Shown here: one piece after another, positions 1-8,432 of the stretch
Position numbering within the stretch: the first letter of the stretch is position 1
Layout of the letters: each line of letters begins with the position of its first letter
Assembly (NCBI GenBank): GCA_045635565.1
Contig: JAZTVX010000012.1
Span: forward strand, 1-14,193
Direction: 5' to 3'
From: RGIG4140 sp045635565
Lineage (GTDB): Bacteria > Pseudomonadota > Alphaproteobacteria > CAAHEQ01 > UBA3637
DNA length: 14,193 nt
Made by a program: the position numbers and the translations under genes
The notes under the pieces: model-generated
The model's database searches: none
What the model saw: the letters and a program-made list of their open reading frames with translations, nothing else
Told to the model about the DNA's origin: nothing

Positions 1-1
1 C

Positions 2-1996
2 GAACCATATCCCGAATCAAGTGATGAAACAGATGGTTTCGGTATGTGTAACCGATGCACACAAAACGGACAAACCCGTTGGTCTGGTAGTCTAAACGGT
101 ACGGAAAATGAAGGAAAGGCTTACTGTTCGTATATGTGTACGGAAGGATATTCATATCAGGCTACGTCAGGACAATGTATCCCTTGCAGTGATGGTTCGC
201 CCCATGTGATACCTGATGATATTGCCAAACGGCAATGTACGGCTTGTGAAGGACATGAATGGTATAATATGCTTTGGCAAAATGATCACTGTTCTAAAAA
301 AGTCGAATGCAATGAAGATCAGTTTATTGCACTTGATTTTAATAATAATCGTTACTATTGTGCCAATTGTGGTGATAATCGTGATAAGGTTGTTCCCGTA
401 TTTTTAGTTAGCGAATCATCTATAGAAAACTTCAATCAAGTTGTTGCTGATTCTTGCAACAGTTGTCCCAATACAAATGATAAAGCACGCTGGTACAATA
501 ATTTATACAAAACGAATAATGCCGGTTGGGATTTACAGCGGTATTGTTACCCTGTTTGTGAACAACCTGAAGCTGGTAGTATTGCGGATACTATCTGTAA
601 GACAGAACCAACAGACGAACGATGCAAAAGAAAATGGCAAACAACCACCGGAGCATGTTACAATTGCACAGATGTCCCCGAATCGACACACATCGGACCA
701 CATGAAAAAATGAAAGAGTTATGTGAGGCTTGTGGACGTGAAGCCAAAGATGGTTATTGTCGTCCCAAAGGAAATGTGTGTACTGTCGGTACATTTATGG
801 GTAAAGATGGTAATTGTCATGATTGCAGTAAAACTGTTTCAAACGCGGGTATTGCAATTACATCAGAAGAAGAATCCGGATGTATTGCTAACTGCAAAAA
901 AATATTAGAAACTGATACAACGTTTAATAAAGATGGTACGATAGAAGAACGTAGAACTTATACATACAACAAAGTTATGTATTGTGCACCAAAATGCGAT
1001 GATAATTATATTAACGTTGAAGGTGGAACATGTGTATCATGTGGTGACGATCAATCAACAAATGAATTTAGAGTTGTTGTTAACACAGAATGTTCAGAAC
1101 GTTGTCCGAATAGAAAAATATATCATGGTTGGGAATGGTATTGTGCTCCCAAAACATGCCCACACACAAGCACAAAAAGATACTTCAGAGGACGACATGG
1201 GGCATGTCTTGCTTGTAACGATAACATCGGAAATTATGGTAATATTCAAGCCTCTGGATCTGATGCACAATCAGAAGGGGTTGAAATGTGTACGGCTTGT
1301 GGCAATCGTATCGCTAACAGAAATGATCCGAATACGGTTGATAAATGGTGTCAGGCAATCGTGTTTAATACGGATGGAACACCCAAAAGTGGTATTTGTA
1401 ATCATGTCGGCAATGAATATTATGATACCAATCAAATCAGTGCTTCATTAAAAGAAAGAGCCGATTATTATGTCAGTGGAGAATATTTAAAAGAACCCAA
1501 TCGGACCATTTATTTTCGGGATAATGATGGTAATTGTCGAACATGCAATACGGCAACGGCTTACGCTACAACGCAGGAACAGTGCAACTTGTGTGGCAAT
1601 AGAAGATATCAAAATGGCAGTTGTTCCAAAGGGTTATGTGAAGAAGGAAAACACTTTTTAGATACATCAAAAGCCTGTGTTGATTGTACAAGTGAAAAAG
1701 TCAAAATTAACTTGGGTATTGAAAATATGTGTTCTCGCTGTGCCGATAGACGCGTCCTTAATACAGGTGAAAAATCAAATTCTGTATCATATGGCTTATG
1801 TGTTGCCGATTGTGCCGGTGACCAATGGCAAGATATTAACGGCAATTGCTTGTCTTGTTCTGAAGGTGGTAATCGTGCGATAGGTTTAGATGCTCAATCA
1901 ATCAGCATGTGCAATACATGTGCCGGTAGAACGGCTCAAATAACGGCTCAAGATGGTGACGGTAATCCGACTGCCTATCAGTGCGTGGAAGATTAA
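2..1996 (+). CDS. Cysteine-rich modular repeat protein, 3' part (5' end outside window)
   Basis: The reading frame is open back to position 2 with no stop, so the ATG at 44 is probably internal and the gene is cut by the window edge. From that ATG to the TAA at 1994-1996 there are 650 residues, of which about 59 are cysteine (roughly 9%). The cysteines recur in a pattern: G-x-C-x-x-C, 15-30 residues, a second C-x-x-C (C-x-x-x-C in two units), then a variable tail with one or two more cysteines. Nine such units are visible. The protein is rich in Asn, Asp, Gly and Thr, has no membrane segment in the visible part, and ends two or three residues after its last cysteine. This composition suits an exported, disulfide-stabilised or metal-binding surface protein, but the signal peptide, if any, lies outside the window. 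I cannot assign a family or function. A strong terminator follows directly. Confidence 0.8.
   Translation, partial: EPYPESSDETDGFGMCNRCTQNGQTRWSGSLNGTENEGKAYCSYMCTEGYSYQATSGQCIPCSDGSPHVIPDDIAKRQCTACEGHEWYNMLWQNDHCSKKVECNEDQFIALDFNNNRYYCANCGDNRDKVVPVFLVSESSIENFNQVVADSCNSCPNTNDKARWYNNLYKTNNAGWDLQRYCYPVCEQPEAGSIADTICKTEPTDERCKRKWQTTTGACYNCTDVPESTHIGPHEKMKELCEACGREAKDGYCRPKGNVCTVGTFMGKDGNCHDCSKTVSNAGIAITSEEESGCIANCKKILETDTTFNKDGTIEERRTYTYNKVMYCAPKCDDNYINVEGGTCVSCGDDQSTNEFRVVVNTECSERCPNRKIYHGWEWYCAPKTCPHTSTKRYFRGRHGACLACNDNIGNYGNIQASGSDAQSEGVEMCTACGNRIANRNDPNTVDKWCQAIVFNTDGTPKSGICNHVGNEYYDTNQISASLKERADYYVSGEYLKEPNRTIYFRDNDGNCRTCNTATAYATTQEQCNLCGNRRYQNGSCSKGLCEEGKHFLDTSKACVDCTSEKVKINLGIENMCSRCADRRVLNTGEKSNSVSYGLCVADCAGDQWQDINGNCLSCSEGGNRAIGLDAQSISMCNTCAGRTAQITAQDGDGNPTAYQCVED
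164..1993 (+). repeat. Nine degenerate six-cysteine protein modules
   Basis: Counting residues from the ATG at 44, the first C-x-x-C of each unit falls at about 45, 106, 205, 258, 330, 388, 498, 545 and 602. The paired second motif falls at about 65, 138, 227, 280, 350, 416, 514, 563 and 623. Spacing between units runs from about 45 to 110 residues. Several units share a G-N-C or G-x-C entry and a C-x-x-C-G-N-R or C-x-x-C-A-x-R exit. The DNA of the units is diverged, so this is old protein-level repetition rather than recent tandem duplication. Confidence 0.6.
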
Positions 1997-2018
1997 ATAG
2001 ATAATAATTATTGGATGT

Positions 2019-2062
2019 AAACACTCGATAACAAATCACGTTTTCGAGTGTTTGTATTTTTA
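2019..2062 (+). terminator. Rho-independent terminator of the cysteine-rich gene
   Basis: A perfect 10-bp stem (AAACACTCGA at 2019-2028 with TCGAGTGTTT at 2044-2053) closes a 15-nt loop and is followed by a T-rich tail, GTATTTTTA. It starts 22 bases after the stop codon. Confidence 0.75.
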
Positions 2063-2181
2063 TGTCGGTATGTATAACATATAAATAATTTCAATATGTT
2101 CATTATAAATAAACAATTTTTTTACATATGAATACAATATGTTTTATATCAACTTGTTATATGAAATTGAAATAAGGCTAT

Positions 2182-2216
2182 AAAAAAAGATTACCTGTTG
2201 ACAAGTAATCTTTTTC
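2182..2216 (-). terminator. Terminator of the glgA-ddh unit, probably bidirectional
   Basis: An 11-bp perfect stem (2184-2194 with 2205-2215) closes a 10-nt loop. Runs of A on the left and T on the right give a U-tract in either direction. On the minus strand the stem ends in seven T and lies about 40 bases past the ddh stop, the expected place. The 120 bases between this and the previous terminator are AT-rich and show no gene. Confidence 0.7.
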
Positions 2217-2255
2217 TATATGAACAACATTTGTATCGATAACACAAAAGTGTTT

Positions 2256-3167
2256 TTAATAACCTTCTAATTTTTCATCGATATTATTGCCCGGTAAGTA
2301 TTCGATAATTGGACGTTCGATGAATGTATAAGCCCCAAATTCATCTTTATTATAGGCACTTGCACAGGCACGAGCAGATGCAACCATAATGTTGGCTGTA
2401 AATTCGGGATTTGTACCTGAAACAGTATATGTTTGATTGACTTCCATACCTGTTCGTTCAATTGTAGCAGAATGATGTAACGTATTGTACGGGTGAATGC
2501 TTTCTACAGGAATAATTTCTGTTTGGTCAAATTTAAAGTATGCATCAGATAAAATGGCTTGCTCGATTTGTTTCAAATCAGCCCCTTCCTGCAATTCAAG
2601 ATAAACACGACGTTTGTGTTTGCCTCGACCATTGGCTAACGTCAAAGCAACAGCATCTTTAACACCGGCAATTGACTTAACCTGTGCCGTGTGACCCATA
2701 CTACGACCACCTTTTTCACCACCGAAAGTTGTTGTTGAATAACCGGTCAAAGATACAACTTTCATTAAGGCGCGAATAAGTGAATCCGTCCCCGGATCCC
2801 AGCCGGCAGAAATGATAGAAACAACTTTTTTAATTTTGGCAGAAATATCTAATTCTCGTCTCAGAGCAGTAATGCGTTGGTGTTCATCAAAACAATCAAC
2901 CGTGCAAATTCCCAATGCATGATATTCTTTAACACGTTGTGGAACTTCTCGTGACGGAATACATAACAAAGCAACATCAACATGGCTCAACTTTGTAATG
3001 TCAGAAACAATTTTAATATTTTCCAGTTCAGGATCTTCTGAATGAGAAATGGAAGATGCTCGACGAACAACACCAGCGAGAACCATGTCTGAACATTCAG
3101 ATATTGCTCGTTTGCATGCTTTTCCGATATTTCCCCAACCGACAATTGCTACTGAAATTTTCTGCAT
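2256..3167 (-). CDS. ddh: meso-Diaminopimelate D-dehydrogenase
   Basis: This enzyme family reversibly and NADPH-dependently aminates L-2-amino-6-oxopimelate (tetrahydrodipicolinate) to meso-diaminopimelate in one step, supplying lysine and the peptidoglycan cross-linking residue in the cytoplasm. The 303-residue protein shows an N-terminal Rossmann motif GWGNIG (10-15), CTVDCFDEH (88-96), the family hallmark SAGWDPG (120-126), a Gly-rich GGRSMGHT (153-160) and NPEFTA (253-258), all aligning with the Corynebacterium glutamicum enzyme as I remember it. Length is close to the known enzymes (about 300-320). A TTG at 3170 could add one codon, but I prefer ATG at 3167: the AGGAG at 3175-3179 then sits 7 bases upstream, against 4 for the TTG. 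The ATG shares one base with the glgA stop (TGATG), so the two are probably translationally coupled. Most alphaproteobacteria make DAP by the succinylase route, so this gene is of note. Confidence 0.9.
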   Translation of the reverse strand: MQKISVAIVGWGNIGKACKRAISECSDMVLAGVVRRASSISHSEDPELENIKIVSDITKLSHVDVALLCIPSREVPQRVKEYHALGICTVDCFDEHQRITALRRELDISAKIKKVVSIISAGWDPGTDSLIRALMKVVSLTGYSTTTFGGEKGGRSMGHTAQVKSIAGVKDAVALTLANGRGKHKRRVYLELQEGADLKQIEQAILSDAYFKFDQTEIIPVESIHPYNTLHHSATIERTGMEVNQTYTVSGTNPEFTANIMVASARACASAYNKDEFGAYTFIERPIIEYLPGNNIDEKLEGY

Positions 3168-4648
3168 CAATATACTCCTGCTATTTTGTTATATAAGTTT
3201 TTGTAATCTGTAGAAGATTTATTCCATGAATAATTTTGTTTCATCGCCATTTTTCGCATCATTTTGATGTGTTCAGGTCTGTCGTACCAAGTGGCATTTG
3301 CCCAACCGATTGTATTATATAGGGCTTGTGATGAGATGTCATGGAATTTGAATCCCGTTCCGACACCGTAATATTCATTATAGTTCAAAATAGTATCTTC
3401 TAAACCACCGGTAGCTCGACCGACAGGTAATGCTCCGTAAGTTTGGCTGACCATTTGTTTTAAACCACACGGTTCATAAATAGATGGTACAAGCGAAAAA
3501 TCAGCTCCGGCATCCATTAAGTGTTCTGTCTCACTGTCAAAACCAATTTTGACACCGATTTGACCTGGATATTTTTTTGGCAGGGAATCAAAATAGTTTT
3601 GAATCCAACCGTCCCCATTACCCATGATGACGAATTGACAATGCATTGTGTTCAATACCGGTTCAATACATTCCGACAGCATTTTAACACCTTTTTGTTC
3701 CGTTAAGCGAACAGCCATGGAAAAAATAGGTTTGTCATTCGAATCTAAATTAAAGTGACGAACTAATTCCTGCTTATTTCGTAATTTACCGTGTTCGGAA
3801 TCATTCCATGTGTATTGATGCGGAATAATACTATCATTTTGCGGATTCCACATTTGCGTATCAATACCATTTAAAATACCTACTAAATCATGTTGTCTTT
3901 CACGCAACATAAAATCCAAACCGGCACCGTATTCAGGTGTTAAAATTTCACGGGCATAATTTGGTGAAACCGTGTTTAATTTATCAGCAAACCGAATGCC
4001 ACCTTTTAGTAAGTTAATACGACCATAGTCTTCAAAGGCATTCGGATTAAAATCCATCCAATCGATTTTTGCATAAGATAATACATCAGCCCCAAACCGA
4101 CCTTGATACGGTAAATTGTGTAACGTTAAAAGGCTTTTTGTATGGGCAAAAAACGGATCGTTATCGTGTTTTAAATAATACGGTGTTAATGCTGTTTGCC
4201 AATCATGGACATGAACGACATCCGGACGGAATCCCAAGTCTTTGGCTGTTTGTAAGGCTGCCCGTGAGAAGAATGAAAAACGATACGCATTATCGGCGTA
4301 TTCTTGATGCGTGTTGCAATCATCATATAACCCGTGTTGACGATAAATCGGACGACCGAAATATTTATTAAATTCAATAAAATATGTTTCAACACCCGAT
4401 ATAAAGTCAGATTGGTGAACGCTGAAAAATTCCTGGCAATTTCCCATGTTGACGCAGTTACCTTGCATGCGTGGGTATAAATTAAATTTTTGATAGTCAA
4501 TACATGAATATAATGGAATAATTACCTTGACATTAACATCGTGATTAGCAACCAAAGATTTTGGTAACGCCCCGACAACATCGCCTAAACCACCGGTTTT
4601 GACAAAAGGTGTCATTTCGCTTGCAATAAATAAAATATTTTGTGTCAT
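3167..4648 (-). CDS. glgA: Glycogen (starch) synthase, ADP-glucose type, GT5 family
   Basis: GlgA transfers glucose from ADP-glucose to the non-reducing end of an alpha-1,4-glucan in the cytoplasm. At 493 residues the protein is full length (E. coli GlgA is about 477). It opens with the GT5 signature KTGGL (17-21) in the N-terminal Rossmann lobe, followed by VHVHDWQTAL (145-154) and GILNGID (257-263). The C-terminal lobe carries RLTEQKG (314-320), the catalytic-region YEPCGL (391-396) and RATGGLEDT (411-419). ATG at 4648 has a run of five G as ribosome binding site at 4653-4657. The gene is first in a two-gene unit with ddh. No glgB, glgC or glgP is in the window, so the rest of the glycogen pathway must lie elsewhere, or this enzyme serves another glucan. 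Confidence 0.95.
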   Translation of the reverse strand: MTQNILFIASEMTPFVKTGGLGDVVGALPKSLVANHDVNVKVIIPLYSCIDYQKFNLYPRMQGNCVNMGNCQEFFSVHQSDFISGVETYFIEFNKYFGRPIYRQHGLYDDCNTHQEYADNAYRFSFFSRAALQTAKDLGFRPDVVHVHDWQTALTPYYLKHDNDPFFAHTKSLLTLHNLPYQGRFGADVLSYAKIDWMDFNPNAFEDYGRINLLKGGIRFADKLNTVSPNYAREILTPEYGAGLDFMLRERQHDLVGILNGIDTQMWNPQNDSIIPHQYTWNDSEHGKLRNKQELVRHFNLDSNDKPIFSMAVRLTEQKGVKMLSECIEPVLNTMHCQFVIMGNGDGWIQNYFDSLPKKYPGQIGVKIGFDSETEHLMDAGADFSLVPSIYEPCGLKQMVSQTYGALPVGRATGGLEDTILNYNEYYGVGTGFKFHDISSQALYNTIGWANATWYDRPEHIKMMRKMAMKQNYSWNKSSTDYKNLYNKIAGVY

Positions 4649-4674
4649 TTTTCCCCCTTTTTAATTGTGATGAC

Positions 4675-4703
4675 ATTATAAAGAAAAAAAAGGCATGTTG
4701 CAA
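4675..4703 (-). promoter_or_regulatory. Sigma70-type promoter for glgA-ddh
   Basis: On the minus strand, TTGCAA (4703-4698) is followed by exactly 17 bases and a perfect TATAAT (4680-4675). Transcription would start near 4668, leaving a leader of about 20 bases containing the G-rich ribosome binding site. The spacer holds eight consecutive T. Confidence 0.75.
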
Positions 4704-4726
4704 GCATTTATTTTATTTTTTTTTAC

Positions 4727-4755
4727 TTGCTTTCATTTTTAAAAACAGATACACT
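4727..4755 (+). promoter_or_regulatory. Putative promoter for recJ
   Basis: TTGCTT (4727-4732), a 17-base spacer and TACACT (4750-4755) lie about 30 bases before the recJ start and divergent from the glgA promoter. The match to consensus is only moderate, so the position and direction are the main support. Confidence 0.45.
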
Positions 4756-4782
4756 TGTTCGAAAAAACAAAGTGAAAGTTGA

Positions 4783-6552
4783 ATGGATATGACAGCATTA
4801 GAAGTGGGTGAAACAGTCAGTGGTAATCGTTGGCTACAAAAGGAATATGATTCGAGATTGGCTATGGCGATACGGCAAAAATTTGGTTTGCCGGAAATTG
4901 TGGCACGGATTTTGGCATCTCGCTCGGTTGGACTTGAAGACGTAGATGTTTTTCTTAATCCAACGTTGAAAAATCATTTGCCTAATCCTTTTTCGTTGAA
5001 AGATATGGAAAAATCGGCTCATCGTATGGCTCAAGCCATTTTAAATCGTGAGCCCATCGGATTGATGGGAGATTATGATGTTGATGGAGCAACATCAACT
5101 GCTTTGTTAAAAATGTTTTTAGAAAAATGTGATGTTCCGGTATATTGTTTCGTGCCAGATAGAGAAGATGGTTATGGTCCAAATGCTGATAAGATGAAGG
5201 AATTTTATGAAAAAGGGTGTCGGGTGGTTGCGACGTTGGATTGTGGTATGACGGCCTTTGAACCGATTGCTTATGGAACACAGTTGGGTGTGGACGTGAT
5301 TGTATTGGACCATCATGATGCTGATGAAACCCGTGTGCCGAATGCTTATGCTATTGTGAATCCAAAACGATTAGATGAAGATGCTCATCATCCATGTCAT
5401 TACATGGCTGCAGTCGGTGTTGTATTTTTGTTTACTGTTGCATTGAATGCCGTATTGAGAAAGGCCGGCTTCTATCAGGACAAAACAGAGCCGAATTTGA
5501 TGGAGTATTTGGATTTAGTAGCGTTTGGAACGGTATGTGATGTTGTAAAATTACAAGGTGTTAATCGGTTGTTTGTAAAATCCGGTTTAAAACAGATGAA
5601 GCAAGGTAAAAATTTGGGATTGAGAGCATTAGCTGAATTGGTTAATTTGTCGGAAGCACCGACTTCTTATCATTTGGGATATGTGTTTGGTCCTCGTATT
5701 AACGCCTGTGGTCGTGTGGGCAAATCAGATATTGGTATGCGTTTGTTGTCATGTCATGATTCGGTTGAAGCCGGTGTCTTGGCTAACGAACTGGAAAGTT
5801 TAAACTTGACCCGACGTGAAATTGAAACGGCTGTTTTGCTTGAAGCTATTGAACAAGTTGAAAAAGAACCGATTGATACACCGTTTTTAGTGGTTGAAGG
5901 TGAAAATTGGCATCAGGGTGTTGTCGGGATTGTTGCCGGTCGTTTAAAAGATAAGTATAACTTGCCGGTATTTGCGTTAAGTATTGAAAATGATGAGATT
6001 AAGGGTTCTTCCCGTTCTGTACAAGGAGTTGACTTGGGAACATTGATTATGAATGCCATACAGTTGGGTATTCTGTCACGGGGTGGGGGGCATCCGATGG
6101 CTGCGGGTTTTTCATTGACAAAAGAAAAATTGCCGGCTTTTAAGGCGTATCTTCGGGAAAATGTTAAGCCGGAAATGATTTCGCAAGATTTGTCTGTTGT
6201 ATCGGTTGATGCTGTTTTGAATTTGGGCGGTGTTAATGAAGCACTGTTAGAGGCTTTGTCTTTGCTTGCTCCTTATGGTGAGGCCAATCCGGAACCGAAA
6301 TTTGTTTTAAAAAATGTGTGTGTAACTCGTGTTAACATGTTGAAGAACGGTCATATATCCTGCACATTGACAGCACAAAACGGTAAAAGTATCAATGCAA
6401 TTGCATTTAGATGTGTCGATACGGAGTTAGGCGTTTGTTTGCTAAATATGCATCAGCAGTATGTTCATGTTTTGGGAACTTTAAAACGGGATACATGGCG
6501 TGGTCATACGAAAATTCAATTTCAAATTACGGATATGACAAGGCCGGTTTAA
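4783..6552 (+). CDS. recJ: Single-stranded-DNA-specific 5'-3' exonuclease RecJ
   Basis: RecJ degrades single-stranded DNA 5' to 3' in recombinational repair, base excision and mismatch repair, using a two-metal centre. The 589-residue protein has the DHH-family motifs in order: GDYDVDG (96-102), LDCG (152-155), the name-giving DHH (176-178) and GPRINACGR (303-311). The DHHA1 motif GGGHPMAAG (434-442) follows, and then the C-terminal OB-fold region. Length matches E. coli RecJ (577). I chose ATG 4783; an in-frame ATG two codons later (4789) is also possible, since the ribosome binding site is weak (GTGAAAG at 4772-4778). The gene is divergent from glgA and is followed after 111 bases by plsY on the same strand. 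Confidence 0.95.
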   Translation: MDMTALEVGETVSGNRWLQKEYDSRLAMAIRQKFGLPEIVARILASRSVGLEDVDVFLNPTLKNHLPNPFSLKDMEKSAHRMAQAILNREPIGLMGDYDVDGATSTALLKMFLEKCDVPVYCFVPDREDGYGPNADKMKEFYEKGCRVVATLDCGMTAFEPIAYGTQLGVDVIVLDHHDADETRVPNAYAIVNPKRLDEDAHHPCHYMAAVGVVFLFTVALNAVLRKAGFYQDKTEPNLMEYLDLVAFGTVCDVVKLQGVNRLFVKSGLKQMKQGKNLGLRALAELVNLSEAPTSYHLGYVFGPRINACGRVGKSDIGMRLLSCHDSVEAGVLANELESLNLTRREIETAVLLEAIEQVEKEPIDTPFLVVEGENWHQGVVGIVAGRLKDKYNLPVFALSIENDEIKGSSRSVQGVDLGTLIMNAIQLGILSRGGGHPMAAGFSLTKEKLPAFKAYLRENVKPEMISQDLSVVSVDAVLNLGGVNEALLEALSLLAPYGEANPEPKFVLKNVCVTRVNMLKNGHISCTLTAQNGKSINAIAFRCVDTELGVCLLNMHQQYVHVLGTLKRDTWRGHTKIQFQITDMTRPV

Positions 6553-6595
6553 ATAAAATCAAAAAGGGATATATGTTGTTCTATGCCTGTTTTTT

Positions 6596-6626
6596 TTGCT
6601 TGCCTTTTGTCATAAACTCGTATAAG
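6596..6626 (+). promoter_or_regulatory. Possible weak promoter before plsY
   Basis: In the 111-base recJ-plsY gap, TTGCTT (6596-6601) is followed after 19 bases by TATAAG (6621-6626). The -10 is good but the spacer is long; the alternative TTGCCT (6600-6605) leaves only 15. No terminator is visible in the gap, so read-through from recJ is also likely. Confidence 0.3.
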
Positions 6627-6663
6627 AAATAAAAGCAATTGTCTTGTAGAAAAGGAGAATATT

Positions 6664-7272
6664 ATGTTTATCGAATATCTTTTATCAATTGTCATTGGTT
6701 ATTTGTTGGGGTCAGTTCCGTTTGGTTTGGTTTTGACAAAAATGGCAGGTTTGGGCGATATTCGTCAAATCGGTTCCGGTAATATCGGGGCAACGAACGT
6801 GTTACGAACAGGTCGCAAGGATTTGGCTCTTTTAACATTGTTGTGTGATGTTGGTAAGGCGGCTTTTGCGGCGTATTTGTGTCAGTGGATTTTTCATTCT
6901 CAAATTATTGGTGTTGTTGCCGGTGTTGCGGCTGTTTTTGGACACAATTATCCGGTATGGTTGAAATTTAAAGGTGGAAAAGGTGTTGCCTCCACATTGG
7001 GATTGATGTTTGGTGTGACGCCAATGGTTGGTGTTTGTACATCATTGACCTGGTTGATGGTTGCTGTTTTGTTCCGATATTCTTCTTTGTCAGCATTAAC
7101 GGCATTAACATTGGCTCCAATATATGCTTTTTGTCTTGAGACGGATAAACGCATCGGTTGTATCTATTTTTTGTTGACGTTGTTGTCTTTTTATCGGCAT
7201 AAAGAAAATATTGTGCGTTTAGTACATAAAGAGGAAACAAAAATCAAATTCAAAAAGAAATCGGTCGAATAA
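6664..7272 (+). CDS. plsY: Acyl-phosphate:glycerol-3-phosphate acyltransferase PlsY
   Basis: PlsY is an integral inner-membrane enzyme that moves the acyl group from acyl-phosphate (made by PlsX) to position 1 of glycerol-3-phosphate, the first step of phospholipid synthesis. The 202-residue protein shows the three family motifs facing the cytoplasm: GSGNIGATN (37-45), GHNYPVWLKFKGGKGVA (93-109) and FYRHKENIVRL (177-187). These are interspersed with about five hydrophobic segments, starting with residues 4-24, and the length is typical. A strong AAGGAG lies 6-7 bases before the ATG. The C-terminus is a basic tail (KIKFKKK) probably in the cytoplasm. dprA follows after 17 bases, a neighbourhood common in alphaproteobacteria. 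Confidence 0.95.
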   Translation: MFIEYLLSIVIGYLLGSVPFGLVLTKMAGLGDIRQIGSGNIGATNVLRTGRKDLALLTLLCDVGKAAFAAYLCQWIFHSQIIGVVAGVAAVFGHNYPVWLKFKGGKGVASTLGLMFGVTPMVGVCTSLTWLMVAVLFRYSSLSALTALTLAPIYAFCLETDKRIGCIYFLLTLLSFYRHKENIVRLVHKEETKIKFKKKSVE

Positions 7273-7289
7273 AAATAAGGAAATGTCAG

Positions 7290-8432
7290 ATGAAACCGTT
7301 AACACGTGAACAATTTTTCAAAATACAGTTAGCGTTAAGTGAAAATGTCGGACCGATAACATATCGTGATTTGTTGCGTTATTATAAAAGTGCCGAAGCC
7401 GCTTTATCCCATATTTCAGATCGTGCTGCCAAGGGGGGAAGACGGCGTCCGATTAAGATTGCTGATAAGGCTTATGTTGAACATCAAATTGAATTAGCAA
7501 TAAAAAAAGATATTGATGTAATCACGAGTGAATCAGAAGATTTTCCTCGTTTGTTACGGGAAATAGAAGATTGCCCCCCGTTCCTGTTTGTTAAGGGACG
7601 AAGCGATTTTTTAAATCGACCGAGTGTCAGTATTGTCGGTAGTCGTAATTGTACAATTAACGGTCAGAATTTGGCTCGGTCGATTGCTTTCGATTTAGTG
7701 CAAAATAAATATATTGTCACGTCCGGTATGGCACGGGGGATTGATGGTTCAGCACATGAAGGTGCTTTGGAAGCCACTAACGAAAAGTTTGGTACGATTG
7801 CTGTTTTGGGAACGGGGGTTGATGTTGTTTATCCTCGTGAAAATGCCAAAATTTATCAACAAATCATTGAACGGGGATGTGTGGTTTCTGAAATGTTGAT
7901 GGGAACAAATCCGACACCACGTTCTTTTCCTCGACGTAATAGAATTATTTCCGGTTTAAGTTTAGGTACACTTGTTATTGAAGCACATGTCTTATCGGGA
8001 TCATTGATTACGGCACGTGAAGCCTTGTCACAAAACAGGGAAGTTTTTGCTGTTCCGGGGTCTCCTCTTGATGCAAGAAGTAGAGGGCCGAACGAATTGA
8101 TAAAAGACGGGGCACATCTTGTCACTTGTGGGGAAGATATTTTGGAAATATTAGATTCCAATACGTCTAAAACATTGTTGGATGTGTGTGATAAACACGA
8201 ATTGGACAAACCGTTGTCATTTATTTCTGATAGTGATTTAAACAAGGCCCGTGATATTATTGTGTCCAGATTATCACCGGAAGTAACGGGTGTAAATCAG
8301 TTAATCCGTGGAACGGGGTTGCCGACAGAATTAGTCAGTATTATTTTAGTTGAATTAGAATTAGCCGGAAAGATTGAACGCTTTGCCGGACAAAGAATTG
8401 CATTGATATACGATAATGAATGGAGAAGTTAG
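7290..8432 (+). CDS. dprA: DNA-processing protein DprA/Smf
   Basis: DprA binds incoming single-stranded DNA during natural transformation, shields it and loads RecA; many non-competent bacteria keep it too. The 380-residue protein has an N-terminal helix-hairpin-helix/SAM-like part (about 1-70), then the Rossmann-like DprA core with GSRN (117-120), SGMARGID (145-152), FPRRNRIISG (213-222), VPGSP (255-259) and SRGPNELIKDGA (264-275). A C-terminal winged-helix region (about 305-370) is typical of alphaproteobacterial forms. AAGGAAA at 7277-7283 is the ribosome binding site. The TAG stop (8430-8432) directly abuts the topA ATG, with no base between, so expression of the two is likely coupled. 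Confidence 0.95.
   Translation: MKPLTREQFFKIQLALSENVGPITYRDLLRYYKSAEAALSHISDRAAKGGRRRPIKIADKAYVEHQIELAIKKDIDVITSESEDFPRLLREIEDCPPFLFVKGRSDFLNRPSVSIVGSRNCTINGQNLARSIAFDLVQNKYIVTSGMARGIDGSAHEGALEATNEKFGTIAVLGTGVDVVYPRENAKIYQQIIERGCVVSEMLMGTNPTPRSFPRRNRIISGLSLGTLVIEAHVLSGSLITAREALSQNREVFAVPGSPLDARSRGPNELIKDGAHLVTCGEDILEILDSNTSKTLLDVCDKHELDKPLSFISDSDLNKARDIIVSRLSPEVTGVNQLIRGTGLPTELVSIILVELELAGKIERFAGQRIALIYDNEWRS

Noticed and set aside
44..46. ATG at 44 as the true start of the cysteine-rich gene
   Set aside because: The frame stays open to the window edge, no ribosome binding site precedes it, and the codons before it look like the same acidic linker-type protein.
2089..2180. Partial inverted matches (ATTTCAAT and ATTGAAAT) between the two facing terminators
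   Set aside because: They are eight bases of low-complexity AT sequence with no symmetric extension; expected by chance in this composition.
3168..3170. TTG at 3170 as the start of ddh, adding one residue
   Set aside because: It sits only 4 bases from AGGAG, while ATG at 3167 has 7-base spacing and forms the common TGATG overlap with the glgA stop.
7856..8245. Minus-strand frame of 129 codons within dprA
   Set aside because: It lies wholly inside a gene with all family motifs and shows no ribosome binding site or recognisable protein content.
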